Source: Streptomyces sp. CB02056 (GTDB lineage Bacteria; Actinomycetota; Actinomycetes; Streptomycetales; Streptomycetaceae). From it: a DNA stretch of 64,000 nucleotides. The stretch spans positions 372,001 to 436,000 of the forward strand of contig NZ_LIPD01000006.1 of the NCBI RefSeq assembly GCF_001905545.1. Direction: 5' to 3'. Position 1 is the stretch's first letter. The number at the start of each line of letters is the position of its first letter. The position numbers were made by a program, and so were the translations under genes. Shown here piece by piece: positions 9,227 to 17,928 of the stretch. A model generated the notes under the pieces. That model was not told the DNA's origin and made no database searches. It saw only the letters and a program-made list of their open reading frames with translations.

Positions 9227-10113
9227 TGCGCATCTTCGACCCCCACATCCACATGACCTCGCGGACGACCGACGACTACCAGACGATGCGGGACGCCGGC
9301 ATCCGGGCCGTCGTGGAACCGGCGTTCTGGCTGGGCCAGCCCCGCACGGACGTCGCCAGCTTCGTCGACTACTTCGACTCCCTGATCGGCTGGGAACCCT
9401 TCCGGGCGGCCCAGTTCGGCATCCGCCACCACTGCGCCCTGGCCCTCAACCCGAAGGAGGCCAACGACCCCCGCTGCACCGCCGTCCTCGACGTGCTGCC
9501 CCGCTACCTGGACAAGGACGCGGTGGTGGCGGTGGGCGAGGTCGGCTACGACTCCGTCACCCCGGAGGAGGACCACGCGCTCGCCACCCAGGTCCGGCTC
9601 GCCATGGACCACGAACTGCCCGTCCTGGTGCACACCCCGCACCGGGACAAGGCCGTCGGGACCAGGCGCACGCTCGCCGTGCTCCGCGAGTGCGGGATCG
9701 CTCCCGACCTGGTCCTGGTCGACCACCTGACCGAGCTGACCGTGGCGGAGGTCGCCGACACCGGCTGCTGGACGGGGTTCTCCGTCTACCCGCGCACCAA
9801 GATGGACCCCCACCGCCTGGTGCAGCTCCTCAAGCGCCACGGAACCCACCGGGTGCTGGTCAACTCCGCGGCCGACTGGGGCCGCAGCGACCCGCTGGCG
9901 ACCCGGCGCACGGCGGAGGCGATGCTCGAAGCCGGCTTCACCGCCGACCAGGTCGACGAGGTGATGTGGCGCAACCCGGTCGCCTTCTACGGCCAGAGCG
10001 GACGCCTGACCCTGCCGGTGGACGATCCCGACACGCCGGACCACCGCGAGGAGCCCCACGAGCGGCCCGGCGACGCCGTGTACCTGGGGAACTCCATCGC
10101 CCGCGGCGAGTAG
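9226..10113 (+). CDS. eboB: TatD-family metal-dependent hydrolase (EboB-like)
   Basis: A 295-residue amidohydrolase-superfamily barrel. It starts MRIFDPHIHMTSRT, with the HxH metal motif on strand 1, and continues with VAVGEVGYDSVTPEE (Glu), LPVLVHTPHRDKAVG (His), LVDHLTEL (His) and VNSAADWGRSDP (Asp). These match the two-metal site of TatD-like hydrolases. The start codon shares one base with the EboA stop (TGATG). The bond it breaks in ebo pathways is not known. EboB proteins lack nuclease evidence, so I do not call it a DNase. Confidence 0.88.
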   Translation: MRIFDPHIHMTSRTTDDYQTMRDAGIRAVVEPAFWLGQPRTDVASFVDYFDSLIGWEPFRAAQFGIRHHCALALNPKEANDPRCTAVLDVLPRYLDKDAVVAVGEVGYDSVTPEEDHALATQVRLAMDHELPVLVHTPHRDKAVGTRRTLAVLRECGIAPDLVLVDHLTELTVAEVADTGCWTGFSVYPRTKMDPHRLVQLLKRHGTHRVLVNSAADWGRSDPLATRRTAEAMLEAGFTADQVDEVMWRNPVAFYGQSGRLTLPVDDPDTPDHREEPHERPGDAVYLGNSIARGE

Positions 10114-10142
10114 CCCTTCCCGGAGCAAGGAGACCGCCCCCG

Positions 10143-11321
10143 ATGCGCCTGCGCCACCCCGACGGCAGCACCGTCCACCTCGCCTACTGCACCAACGTCC
10201 ACCCCGCGGAGGACCTCGACGGCGTCCTGGCTCAACTCGCCGTCCACGCCGAGCCCGTCCGCGAACGGCTCGCGGCACCGTCCCTGGGCCTGGGCCTGTG
10301 GCTCGCCCACGACGTGGCGCGCACCCTGGCGACGGACGCGACGGCCCTGGACCGGCTGCGCCGTGAACTGTCCACCCGGGGACTCGAAGTCGTCACCCTC
10401 AACGGCTTCCCCTACCGCGGCTTCCACGAGCCGGTCGTCAAACGGGCCGTCTACCGGCCGGACTGGAGCGACCCGGCCCGCCTGGCGTACACCCTCGACC
10501 TGGCCCGGGTGCTGTCCGCACTGCTGCCCGAGGACGCGGCCCGCGGGAGCATCTCCACGCTCCCCCTGGGCTGGCGGGCCGGCTGGACGCCCGGACACCA
10601 GGACCGCGCCCGCCGCGGCCTGGACGAACTGGCCGAAGGGCTCGCCAAGTCGGAGTCCGACTCCGGCCGCCGCGTCCGGGTCGGCCTGGAACCCGAGCCG
10701 GGCTGCGTGGTCTCCACCGTGAGCGACGCCTGCGCACGGCTCACCGGGCTCGACACCGAGCGCGTCGGCGTCTGCCTGGACGTCTGCCACCTCGCCGTCG
10801 ACTTCGAGGACCCGCCGTCCGCCCTCCGCGGCCTGGCCGACGCCGGCCTGCCCGTCGTCAAAGCCCAGCTCTCCAGCGCCCTCCAGGCCGACGATCCCTC
10901 CGACCCCGCCGTACGGCGGGCGCTCGCGCGCTTCGCCGAGCCGCGGTTCCTGCACCAGACCCGCGCCGAGCCCGCCGGCCCCCGCCCGGAGCGGTGGGAC
11001 GACCTCGACCTGGCGCTCCGCTCCCCGGCCGACGGCGCCGATCCGCGCCCGTGGCGGGTGCACTTCCACGTCCCCGTGCACGCCGACCCGGAACCGCCGC
11101 TCACCGCGACCGGGCCGGTGCTGACCGACGCCATCCGCGCCCTCGTCCACGGCCCGCACCCCGTCACCGACCACCTGGAGGTCGAGACGTACACCTGGTC
11201 GGTGCTCCCGGGCCGGGACCGGCCGTCCGACGACGAGGCACTGGTCGCGGGCATCGCCGCCGAACTCGCCTGGACCCGCCAGCAGTTGCTCGCCGCCGGA
11301 CTGCGGGAGCACACCTCGTGA
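10143..11321 (+). CDS. eboE: EboE metabolite-traffic TIM-barrel protein
   Basis: A 392-residue protein with the conserved EboE opening HLAYCTNVHPAEDLDGVLAQ, then VTLNGFPYRGFHE and VGLEPEPGCVVSTV with a candidate metal Glu. VGVCLDVCHLAVDFED follows, with Asp and His. It is a xylose-isomerase-like barrel longer than the isomerase upstream. The ATG at 10143 follows AAGGAG after a 29-bp gap, the only real gap inside the operon. Its GTGA stop overlaps the start of the phosphodiesterase gene. EboE is essential to the cluster's unknown product in other bacteria; the reaction is undefined. Confidence 0.86.
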   Translation: MRLRHPDGSTVHLAYCTNVHPAEDLDGVLAQLAVHAEPVRERLAAPSLGLGLWLAHDVARTLATDATALDRLRRELSTRGLEVVTLNGFPYRGFHEPVVKRAVYRPDWSDPARLAYTLDLARVLSALLPEDAARGSISTLPLGWRAGWTPGHQDRARRGLDELAEGLAKSESDSGRRVRVGLEPEPGCVVSTVSDACARLTGLDTERVGVCLDVCHLAVDFEDPPSALRGLADAGLPVVKAQLSSALQADDPSDPAVRRALARFAEPRFLHQTRAEPAGPRPERWDDLDLALRSPADGADPRPWRVHFHVPVHADPEPPLTATGPVLTDAIRALVHGPHPVTDHLEVETYTWSVLPGRDRPSDDEALVAGIAAELAWTRQQLLAAGLREHTS

Positions 11322-12769
11322 CCACCGGCCGCCCCACGCCCCTGCTGGTGCTGAACGTCGCCGCGCTCACCCCCCGCCTCCTGCGCCACATGCCGCACCT
11401 GCGGGCCGTCGCCGAACCCGACGGCGACACCCAGGGGCACGGCGCCCAGCTGGAACCGGTCTTCCCCGCGGTCACCTGCTCCGTCCAGGCCAGCCTGCTG
11501 ACCGGGCTCCCCCCGAGCCGACACGGGATCGTCGGGAACGGCTGGTACTTCCGCGACCTCGGCGAGGTGCTCCTGTGGCGCCAGCACAACCTGCTGGTGG
11601 AGGGCGAGAAGGTGTGGGACACCGCCAGGCGGCGCCACCCGGGCTACCGCGTCGCCAACATCTGCTGGTGGTACGCCATGGGCGCCGGCACCAACATCAC
11701 CGTCACCCCGCGCCCCGTCTACCACGCGGACGGCCACAAGTCCCCCGACTGCTACACCGTCCCACCGGGCCTGCGCGACGAACTGACCGACGCCCTCGGA
11801 CCGTTCCCGCTCTTCGACTACTGGGGGCCCCGCGCCTCCATCGCCTCCAGCAGGTGGATCGCGCGGGCCACCGAGCACGTCATCCGCACCGCCGCACCCG
11901 ACCTGACCCTCGCCTACCTGCCGCACCTCGACTACGACCTCCAGCGCTTCGGCCCCGCCGCACCCCAGGCCGCCGCCGCGGCCAGGGCCCTCGACACCGT
12001 CCTCGCGCCCCTGCTCCACCTGGCCCGGGAGCACGGGACCACCGTCGTGGCGCTGTCCGAGTACGGCATCACCGCGGTCGACCACCCCGTCCACATCAAC
12101 CGCGCGCTGCGCGCGGCCGGCCTCCTCACGGTGTACACCCAGGCCGGGATGGAGTACCTCGACCCGTACACGTCCCGGGCGTTCGCCGTCGCCGACCACC
12201 AGGTGGCCCACCTCTACGTGCCCGACCCCGCCGACCTGCCGCGCGTCGCGGAGCTCGTCCGAGCGCTACCCGGAGTGGAACGCGTCCTCGACAGCGCGGG
12301 CAAGGCCGCGTACGGAATCGACCACGCCCGCACGGGCGAACTCGTCGCCGTCGCCACCACCAACGCCTGGTTCACGTACTACTACTGGCTGGACGACACC
12401 CGCGCCCCGGACTTCGCCCGCTGTGTCGAGATCCACCGCAAACCCGGCTACGACCCCGCCGAACTCCTCCTCGACCCCGCCGACCGCCTCGTCCGACTCC
12501 GGGCCGCTGCCGCCCTCGCCCGCCGCCGGCTCGGCCTTCGCTCCACCCTGTCCGTCGTCCCGCTCGACGCCACCCACGTCTGCGGCAGCCACGGCCGCCT
12601 CCCCGACGACCCGGACGACGGCCCCGTCCTCCTCCTCTCCGACACCACCCGCCTCCCCCGCGTCCAGCCGCGCTACGCCGCCACCGATCTGCCCGACCTC
12701 CTCCTCCGACTCGCGGGCGGCACGGGCCGAGAGGAACACCCCGCACCCCGCGTCCGCTCGGGCACCTGA
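11318..12769 (+). CDS. eboF: Alkaline phosphatase/phosphodiesterase-superfamily protein (EboF-like)
   Basis: A 483-residue protein of the nucleotide pyrophosphatase/phosphodiesterase branch of the alkaline phosphatase superfamily. PVFPAVTCSVQASLLTGLPP carries the Thr or Ser nucleophile region, LPHLDYDLQRFGP gives Asp and His for one metal, and VVALSEYGIT plus VCGSHGRLPDD supply later ligands. The GTG start overlaps the EboE stop (GTGA). It is last in the ebo-like operon. It probably removes or exchanges a phosphate or phosphodiester group on the cyclitol-type intermediate; that role is inferred. No signal peptide is seen, so the protein is likely cytoplasmic. Confidence 0.85.
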   Translation: MTTGRPTPLLVLNVAALTPRLLRHMPHLRAVAEPDGDTQGHGAQLEPVFPAVTCSVQASLLTGLPPSRHGIVGNGWYFRDLGEVLLWRQHNLLVEGEKVWDTARRRHPGYRVANICWWYAMGAGTNITVTPRPVYHADGHKSPDCYTVPPGLRDELTDALGPFPLFDYWGPRASIASSRWIARATEHVIRTAAPDLTLAYLPHLDYDLQRFGPAAPQAAAAARALDTVLAPLLHLAREHGTTVVALSEYGITAVDHPVHINRALRAAGLLTVYTQAGMEYLDPYTSRAFAVADHQVAHLYVPDPADLPRVAELVRALPGVERVLDSAGKAAYGIDHARTGELVAVATTNAWFTYYYWLDDTRAPDFARCVEIHRKPGYDPAELLLDPADRLVRLRAAAALARRRLGLRSTLSVVPLDATHVCGSHGRLPDDPDDGPVLLLSDTTRLPRVQPRYAATDLPDLLLRLAGGTGREEHPAPRVRSGT

Positions 12770-12826
12770 CGCCCGTCCGGGTAGTCCGCGTTCGCCACCA
12801 TGATCCCGACCGATCGGAGCACATCC

Positions 12827-14023
12827 GTGTACCTACACCTCCGCCGGGCGTCAGCGGCCCTGCTGCTGGCCCTGCTGCCCGCCACAACCGCCGCCGCGCA
12901 CGGCGCCCAACCACCCACCTCCGCCGTGTCCGTGGCGCACTCCGCCCGGGCCGTACCCGGGCAGTACATCGTCACCCTCAAGCACGGCCGCGACCCCGGT
13001 GAGGTCCTGCGAGCGCTGGGCATCACCCCCAGGTTCATCTACGGCGCCGCATTGAACGGCTTCGCCGCCGCCCTCGACCCGCTCCTGCTGAACACCGTAC
13101 GGACCAGTCCCGCCGTCGAGGCCGTCGAGGAGAACACCGCTTTCCGCCTCCCCACCCCCGTCGACGGTGCGGACCGGCCCAGCCACACCATCCGGGCTCC
13201 GGCCGCCACCTGGGGCCTGGACCGCATCGACCAGCGGTACCTGCCCCTGGACGGCCAGTTCACCACCCGCGGCCACGGCGCCGGCGCGACCGCCTACATC
13301 CTCGACAGCGGCATCGACTACACCCACCCGGAGTTCGGCGGGCGCGCCGTCCCCGGCTTCGACGCCATCGGCGACGGCCGCGACGGCCTCGACTGCCACG
13401 GCCACGGCACCCATGTCGCCGGCACCGTCGCCGGCCGCACCTACGGCGTCGCCCCGCGGGCCCGCCTCGTCTCGGTCCGCGTCGTGGACTGCACCGGCAA
13501 CGGCGACAAGGCCCAGATGATCGCCGGCCTCGACTGGGTCGCGAGCAACGCCCGGTACCCCGCCGTCCTCAACGCCTCCCTCGGCGAGGAACGCTCCCGG
13601 GCCGTCAACGACGCCGCCACCGCCCTCTCCGACCAGGGCGTCCTGCCCGTCGTCGCCGCCGGAAACGACGCCGTCGACGCCTGCACCGTCTCCCCCGCCT
13701 CCGCGTACGGGGTCGTCACCGTCGCCGCCACCAACCGGCGGGACGAGGAGGCCGACTTCTCCAACTGGGGCTCCTGCGTCGCCCTCCACGCCCCCGGCCA
13801 GGCGATCCTGTCCGCCAAGCTCGGCGGCGGCAGCACCACCCTCAGCGGCACCTCCATGGCCGCGCCGCACGTCACCGGCACCGCCGCCCTCTACCTCGCG
13901 GAACACCCGGACGCCGAGCCGATCGACGTCTCCGACTTCCTCCAGTACACCGCCACCCCGGACGTCCTGACCGACGTGCGCGAGGGCACCCCCAACCTCC
14001 TGCTGTTCACCGACGACCTGTAG
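12827..14023 (+). CDS. Secreted subtilisin-like serine protease (S8 family)
   Basis: A 398-residue secreted protease. After a signal peptide (about 25 residues ending near AAAHG) comes an I9-type inhibitor propeptide (PGQYIVTLKHGRDP onward, to ~residue 110). The subtilisin catalytic domain follows: Asp in ILDSGIDYTHPEF, His in CHGHGTHVAGTVAG, the oxyanion Asn in VVAAGND and Ser in LSGTSMAAPHVTG. I chose the GTG at 12827 because GGAG sits 7 nt upstream; an ATG at 12800 in the same frame lacks a ribosome binding site. Length and layout match proteinase K-like actinobacterial proteases. It follows the ebo operon in the same direction but looks independent. Confidence 0.9.
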   Translation: MYLHLRRASAALLLALLPATTAAAHGAQPPTSAVSVAHSARAVPGQYIVTLKHGRDPGEVLRALGITPRFIYGAALNGFAAALDPLLLNTVRTSPAVEAVEENTAFRLPTPVDGADRPSHTIRAPAATWGLDRIDQRYLPLDGQFTTRGHGAGATAYILDSGIDYTHPEFGGRAVPGFDAIGDGRDGLDCHGHGTHVAGTVAGRTYGVAPRARLVSVRVVDCTGNGDKAQMIAGLDWVASNARYPAVLNASLGEERSRAVNDAATALSDQGVLPVVAAGNDAVDACTVSPASAYGVVTVAATNRRDEEADFSNWGSCVALHAPGQAILSAKLGGGSTTLSGTSMAAPHVTGTAALYLAEHPDAEPIDVSDFLQYTATPDVLTDVREGTPNLLLFTDDL

Positions 14024-14149
14024 CACCGCCTCCGGACTCCGCGACGGGACGACCGCGGCCGGCAACCGGTCCGCACGGCGTCCCGACGGTCCCCAAGCCG
14101 GGTGCACCGCCTCGACAGTGCGTATCCGGAGCGAGATTCCGTCGTTGAC

Positions 14150-14187
14150 CAGGCCAGGTCCCGGGCGCTCGCCCGGGACCTGGCCTG
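14150..14187 (+). terminator. Strong hairpin terminator after the protease gene
   Basis: A perfect 17-bp inverted repeat (14150-14166 and 14171-14187) around a 4-base loop, almost all GC, 127 bp after the protease stop. There is no U tract, as is common in streptomycetes. The next gene begins 45 bp later. Confidence 0.75.
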
Positions 14188-14231
14188 CACGGGCACCGGC
14201 GTTCGCCGGGCCCGCGCGAGGAGGGAGTGCG

Positions 14232-14555
14232 ATGAGCAGGGTGGCGGGCACGGAGCGCCAGGGCGCGGGCAGCAGTGCGCGCACCGCGGGCAAGCGGATG
14301 GCGGTGCTGGGTACGGCCGTGGGGGCGGTGCTGGTCCCAGCCGGCGCCGCACAGGCCGGCGTCGTCGGGGTGGGCAACGCGGTGTTCGGCAACTCCTGTG
14401 AGAACCACGACGTCGGCGCGCAGGCCCTCGGGGGCACGGTCTCCGACAGCGGGACGGCGAGCGGCAACCAGCTCGGCCTGCCGCTGAGCCTGCCCCGCAA
14501 CCACTGCGGCAGCAGCGGGATCGTCTGCACCGCCGTGTTCATGTCCCCGTACTGA
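14232..14555 (+). CDS. Small secreted protein with three Cys (chaplin-reminiscent)
   Basis: A 107-residue protein with a signal peptide whose hydrophobic core (MAVLGTAVGAVLVPAGAAQA) is followed by a mature part of about 65 residues. The mature part starts GVVGVGNAVFGNSCENH and has three Cys (SCEN, HCGSS, VCTAV). The GNxxF-N-C-N pattern and small size recall chaplins, but the chaplin domain itself is not convincingly present. I therefore keep it as an unassigned exported protein, possibly surface-associated. The ATG at 14232 follows GAGGAGGGAG. It sits just after a strong terminator and so probably has its own promoter. Confidence 0.72.
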   Translation: MSRVAGTERQGAGSSARTAGKRMAVLGTAVGAVLVPAGAAQAGVVGVGNAVFGNSCENHDVGAQALGGTVSDSGTASGNQLGLPLSLPRNHCGSSGIVCTAVFMSPY

Positions 14556-14570
14556 TCCGGCGGGCCCGAC

Positions 14571-15863
14571 GTGATGCGAGGCGGTGGTGTCGTGGCCGGC
14601 CCCGGAGCGGCGGGCGTGTCGCTGGAGAACGCCGCCGTACGGGAGCTGGCGGCGATGAGCGGGCGCGCGGTGCCGTTGGTACGGGACTGGGTGGCCGAGC
14701 GTCCACGGCTGGGGGTGGCACGGGCGCTTCTCGTGCTGGCGACGGCCGGGGGCCTGAGCGATGGGGCGCTGCGGGAGGAGCTGGTGGTCGCGTACCGGGA
14801 CGCCCAGGCGGCGGACGCGCGGTCGGCGAGCCTGGTGTACGGGGTCTTCCTCTACACCCACCGACAGTTCCGGCTGACGGCCGACCACCTGGTGACGCAT
14901 TTCGCGCGGTGGCCCGGGGACGAGGTGGCCTCCCTCATGCTGGACGCCTTCCACGCCTGCGGGGACGCCGGCTACCGCGCGCACGGCGACGCGCTGGCCG
15001 AACAGCAGTACGCCCTGGCCGGCGCGGACAGTTGGCCGTGGACGGGCAGGCTCGCGTGGACCCGGGCCGAGCAGGGGCGCGTCGAGGAGGCGCTCGAACT
15101 GGCCGGGCACGCCCTGGCCCGCTACCCGCGCTCCGGGCTCGCCGCGCACGCCCGCGCGCACGCCGAGCACGAACTGGGAGCGGGCCCCGCCTCCACCGCC
15201 TTCCTCGACCGGTGGCTGGCCGTCGACCCGCAGGCGATGCAGTTCAAACACCTCACCTGGCACGCCGCCCTGCAGTCACTGGCCTGCGGGGACTTCACGG
15301 ACGCGCGCCGCCGGGCCGACGAGGTCCTGAGCCGCGCCGACGTGGGGATGCGGTCAGCGACGAACTGGCGCCTGCTGCTGGCCGGGCAGCGACCCGCCGG
15401 CCGCTGCGACCTCGACCACGTCCGGAGCCTGCTGGCCGGACCGGGCGGCATGGCCGAGGTCTTCCACACCTTCAACCTGGCCCTCGCGCTGGCCGTCGAG
15501 GCGGCCACCGAGGACCTGGAGGCCCTGGCCCGACGGACGGCCGCCGACGAGCGCCCCGACTACCGCGAGGTCCTCACCCCGGTCGTCCAGGCCCTCGCCC
15601 ACGTCACCGCCGGCCGCGCCCGGGCGGCCGTCGACCTCCTGACCCGCCTCGGCGCGCGGGTGGAACGGATCGGCGGCGTACGGGTGGAACGCGAGATCGT
15701 CCAGGACACCCTGGCCCGCGCTCTGATCGACACCGGCGAACACGCCCGCGCCGCCACCCTGCTGCACGAGCGCGTCACCACCCGCCGTCACCATACCTAC
15801 GAGGACCTCCTCCTCGCCCCCGCAGCCTCTCCGGGAGATCCGCCATGGCCGTACCCCAGCTGA
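14571..15863 (+). CDS. TPR protein resembling TTC38
   Basis: A 430-residue, all-helical protein. Residues ~100-240 show the TTC38-like arrangement of tetratricopeptide units: FARWPGDEVASLMLDAF, then RVEEALELAGHALARYPRS, AHARAHAEHELG and a WHAALQSLACGDFTDAR block. TTC38-like proteins have no defined enzymatic role. The start is uncertain: GTG at 14571 is followed at once by ATG, and no good ribosome binding site is seen. The stop overlaps the following sulfotransferase-like gene by 19 bp, so the two are likely made together. Confidence 0.75.
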   Translation: MMRGGGVVAGPGAAGVSLENAAVRELAAMSGRAVPLVRDWVAERPRLGVARALLVLATAGGLSDGALREELVVAYRDAQAADARSASLVYGVFLYTHRQFRLTADHLVTHFARWPGDEVASLMLDAFHACGDAGYRAHGDALAEQQYALAGADSWPWTGRLAWTRAEQGRVEEALELAGHALARYPRSGLAAHARAHAEHELGAGPASTAFLDRWLAVDPQAMQFKHLTWHAALQSLACGDFTDARRRADEVLSRADVGMRSATNWRLLLAGQRPAGRCDLDHVRSLLAGPGGMAEVFHTFNLALALAVEAATEDLEALARRTAADERPDYREVLTPVVQALAHVTAGRARAAVDLLTRLGARVERIGGVRVEREIVQDTLARALIDTGEHARAATLLHERVTTRRHHTYEDLLLAPAASPGDPPWPYPS

Positions 15864-16855
15864 TCGTCGTCTCGCCGCGCGGCAGCGGCACCCCCCTGCT
15901 GGCCCGTATCACCACCGCGCTCGGCTACACCCCCTACGGCACGATGAGCGGCACCCAGCCCGACAACGGCGAACGGCCCGGCCCCGGCGAGGTCTCCCGC
16001 CTGCTCCGCGCCGCCTACGGCCAGGACGAGGCCGCACGCCTGCTGCGCGGGCAGCGCGACCACCGGGAAGACCTGGAAGCCGCCTTCCAGCAGGCCGTGA
16101 ACGCCCTGTGGCGGGTGTGGTGGACCCGGCTCGGCCAGCCCGTCACCGCCGCCTCACCCGTCGACCCCGCCCTCGAAGAGCGCCTCACCCGCGTCCCCGA
16201 CACCGACCTGCCCCGACTCCTGCCGGGCCACGGCTGCTGGTACGTCAACAGCCTGGACCTGGAACGCGCCGACGCAGGCCTCCTGCGCACCTGGCACGCC
16301 ACCACGCGGCCGCCGATCGTCTACCACCACCGCGACGTACGCGACCGCGTCGTCCAGCAGATCCACCTGCTCTCCCAACCCGCCGGGCGCGTCGGCTCCC
16401 TGCCCGACCACCTCGTCTACCGCGACATCGTCAGCGCCCTGCCCACCATGGACGCCAGGATCACCCTCGCCCTCACCGACCCCGGCTTCCCCGGCATCCG
16501 CGAAGCCCGCCAGTGCCAGTGGCTGCTGCGCCACCCCGCCGTCTGCGTCCTCACCCACGAGGAACTCGCCGGCCCCGCCCAGGGCGGCACCACCGAGGCC
16601 CGCGACCGCGCTCTGCGCCGGCTCCTGACCGCCACCGGCCACCCCGGCCCGGCGGCGGCCCTCGCCGCCCTGCCCGAGGCCCCCGGCGCCGGGAGCGGCG
16701 AACTCGCCGTGGGCGGCTGGCGCGAGCACTTCAGCGCGGAGCACGAACGCCTCCTCCACCGACACCACGGCGATCTCCTGGCTCCCGCCCCGGACTGCGG
16801 CGCGCCCGCCGGCGATCCACGGCACCCGGGCGTCCCGCTCCCCTCCGGCCGGTGA
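15845..16855 (+). CDS. Sulfotransferase-like protein
   Basis: A 336-residue protein with the plan of P-loop sulfotransferases. A PAPS-binding-like loop lies at the N-terminus (VVSPRGSGTPLLARIT), a central YHHRDVRDRVVQQIHLLS replaces the usual RDPRD segment, and a C-terminal GGWREHFSAEHERLL matches the sulfotransferase block G-W-R-xHF. The first motif is not a perfect PKSGTTW loop, so the donor specificity is uncertain. The ATG has GGGAG upstream and lies inside the end of the TPR gene. Its partner and acceptor are unknown. Confidence 0.65.
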   Translation: MAVPQLIVVSPRGSGTPLLARITTALGYTPYGTMSGTQPDNGERPGPGEVSRLLRAAYGQDEAARLLRGQRDHREDLEAAFQQAVNALWRVWWTRLGQPVTAASPVDPALEERLTRVPDTDLPRLLPGHGCWYVNSLDLERADAGLLRTWHATTRPPIVYHHRDVRDRVVQQIHLLSQPAGRVGSLPDHLVYRDIVSALPTMDARITLALTDPGFPGIREARQCQWLLRHPAVCVLTHEELAGPAQGGTTEARDRALRRLLTATGHPGPAAALAALPEAPGAGSGELAVGGWREHFSAEHERLLHRHHGDLLAPAPDCGAPAGDPRHPGVPLPSGR

Positions 16856-16856
16856 T

Positions 16857-16882
16857 CCGCCGCCGAGCGGGCTCAGCGGCGG
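16857..16882. terminator. Possible terminator between convergent genes
   Basis: A 7-bp GC stem (16857-16863 with 16876-16882) in the 55-bp space between the stops of the plus-strand sulfotransferase and the minus-strand chelatase. It is short, so only a modest candidate. Confidence 0.35.
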
Positions 16883-16910
16883 CTCACCGGCCGGGCGGAG
16901 GTGTCGCCGG

Positions 16911-17672
16911 TCAGACCTTCGCGTCGCGGGCCTGGTGGAAGCGTTCCAGGACGAGTTCGACCAACTCCGGCGCGTCGCCGAGCGGTTGGGAGACGCCGAC
17001 CACGCCGGCCACGGTAGCCGCCTCGACGGTCACGCGGAACAGCAGGCCGGCGGCGAAGCAGTAGGACGCGACCGCGATCCGCCGGGCCCCGGCCCGGCGC
17101 AGCTCCGCCACCGCCTCGCCGGGGGTCGGCTCGGTGGCCGACGCGAAAGCGGCCCGGCACGGCAGGCCGAGCTCCGTGCCCAGCGCGGACGCCATCGCGG
17201 CCACCGACGAGGACGCGGCGGCGTCGACGCTGCCCGCCGCCGCCAGCACCACCGCGTCGAACTCGACGTCCAGTTCGGTGAGCCGGCGCCGCAGCGCCGC
17301 GACCAGCCGTCCGTCGGGCACGCCGGTGGGACCGCCCAGCACCGGCGCCACGATCGGCGCCTTGCCCGGCGGGTCGAGCAGTGCCTTGGGCAGGTCGACC
17401 CGGGCGTGGAAGGCGGCGGTCAGCAGCAGCGGCACCACGACCACCTCCTCGTGCCCGGCGTCGGCGAGCGCGCCCAGCGCTTCACGGGCCGTGGGGCCGG
17501 CGTGCCGGAGGAAGGCCACCTCGACCCGGCTCCCATGGGAGGCCTCGACCGCGCGGGCGAGCGCCCGGGTGGACTCCTGCGCCTCGGGAGCGAGGCTGCC
17601 GTGCGCCAGCAGGAGCAGTGCGCTCGGGGCCTGCTCGGCGAGCGGTTGGGGCGTCTTGATCACGTCGGTCAC
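16911..17672 (-). CDS. Sirohydrochlorin chelatase (CbiX-type)
   Basis: A 253-residue protein with two CbiX/SirB-like repeats. The N-terminal half has LLLLAHGSLAPEAQESTRAL and VVVVPLLLTAAFHARVDLP, each with the metal- or tetrapyrrole-binding His typical of the family. The C-terminal half repeats the fold but is weaker (IAVASYCFAAGLLF). These enzymes insert iron or cobalt into sirohydrochlorin for sirohaem or cobalamin. The GTG at 17672 has GAGGGTGG upstream; an upstream in-frame start adds residues unlike the family. No other tetrapyrrole gene is in the window, so sirohaem for nitrite or sulfite reductase versus cobalamin cannot be decided. Confidence 0.85.
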   Translation of the reverse strand: MTDVIKTPQPLAEQAPSALLLLAHGSLAPEAQESTRALARAVEASHGSRVEVAFLRHAGPTAREALGALADAGHEEVVVVPLLLTAAFHARVDLPKALLDPPGKAPIVAPVLGGPTGVPDGRLVAALRRRLTELDVEFDAVVLAAAGSVDAAASSSVAAMASALGTELGLPCRAAFASATEPTPGEAVAELRRAGARRIAVASYCFAAGLLFRVTVEAATVAGVVGVSQPLGDAPELVELVLERFHQARDAKV

Positions 17673-17928
17673 TGTCGTACCACCCTCGTCATGCGGTGCG
17701 AGTACTGCGAATACAAGCAAGTGACCGTCAGATTACCGTCCGTGACCAGCCTTGCCGGTGGCGCCGCGCAGGCGGCCACGAGCAGGTCCTACCGGCCCTC
17801 GACCTCTCCTCGCGCCCCGCATCCGGGTGGACCCGTACCGGGCCCCGCCCGCGACCGGCGGGAGCCCGGCGGATGCCCCCGTAGCCTGCGACCACTTGCC
17901 CGGCCCGACACCTCGAAGGCGGCCCACC

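Noticed and set aside
9226..10113. TatD DNase
   Set aside because: It belongs to the TatD-like fold but is embedded in an ebo-like operon, where the EboB role is metabolic and undefined.
14232..14555. Chaplin
   Set aside because: Size, signal peptide and a GN...C-N motif are suggestive, but the hydrophobic chaplin repeat and Cys spacing do not match well enough.
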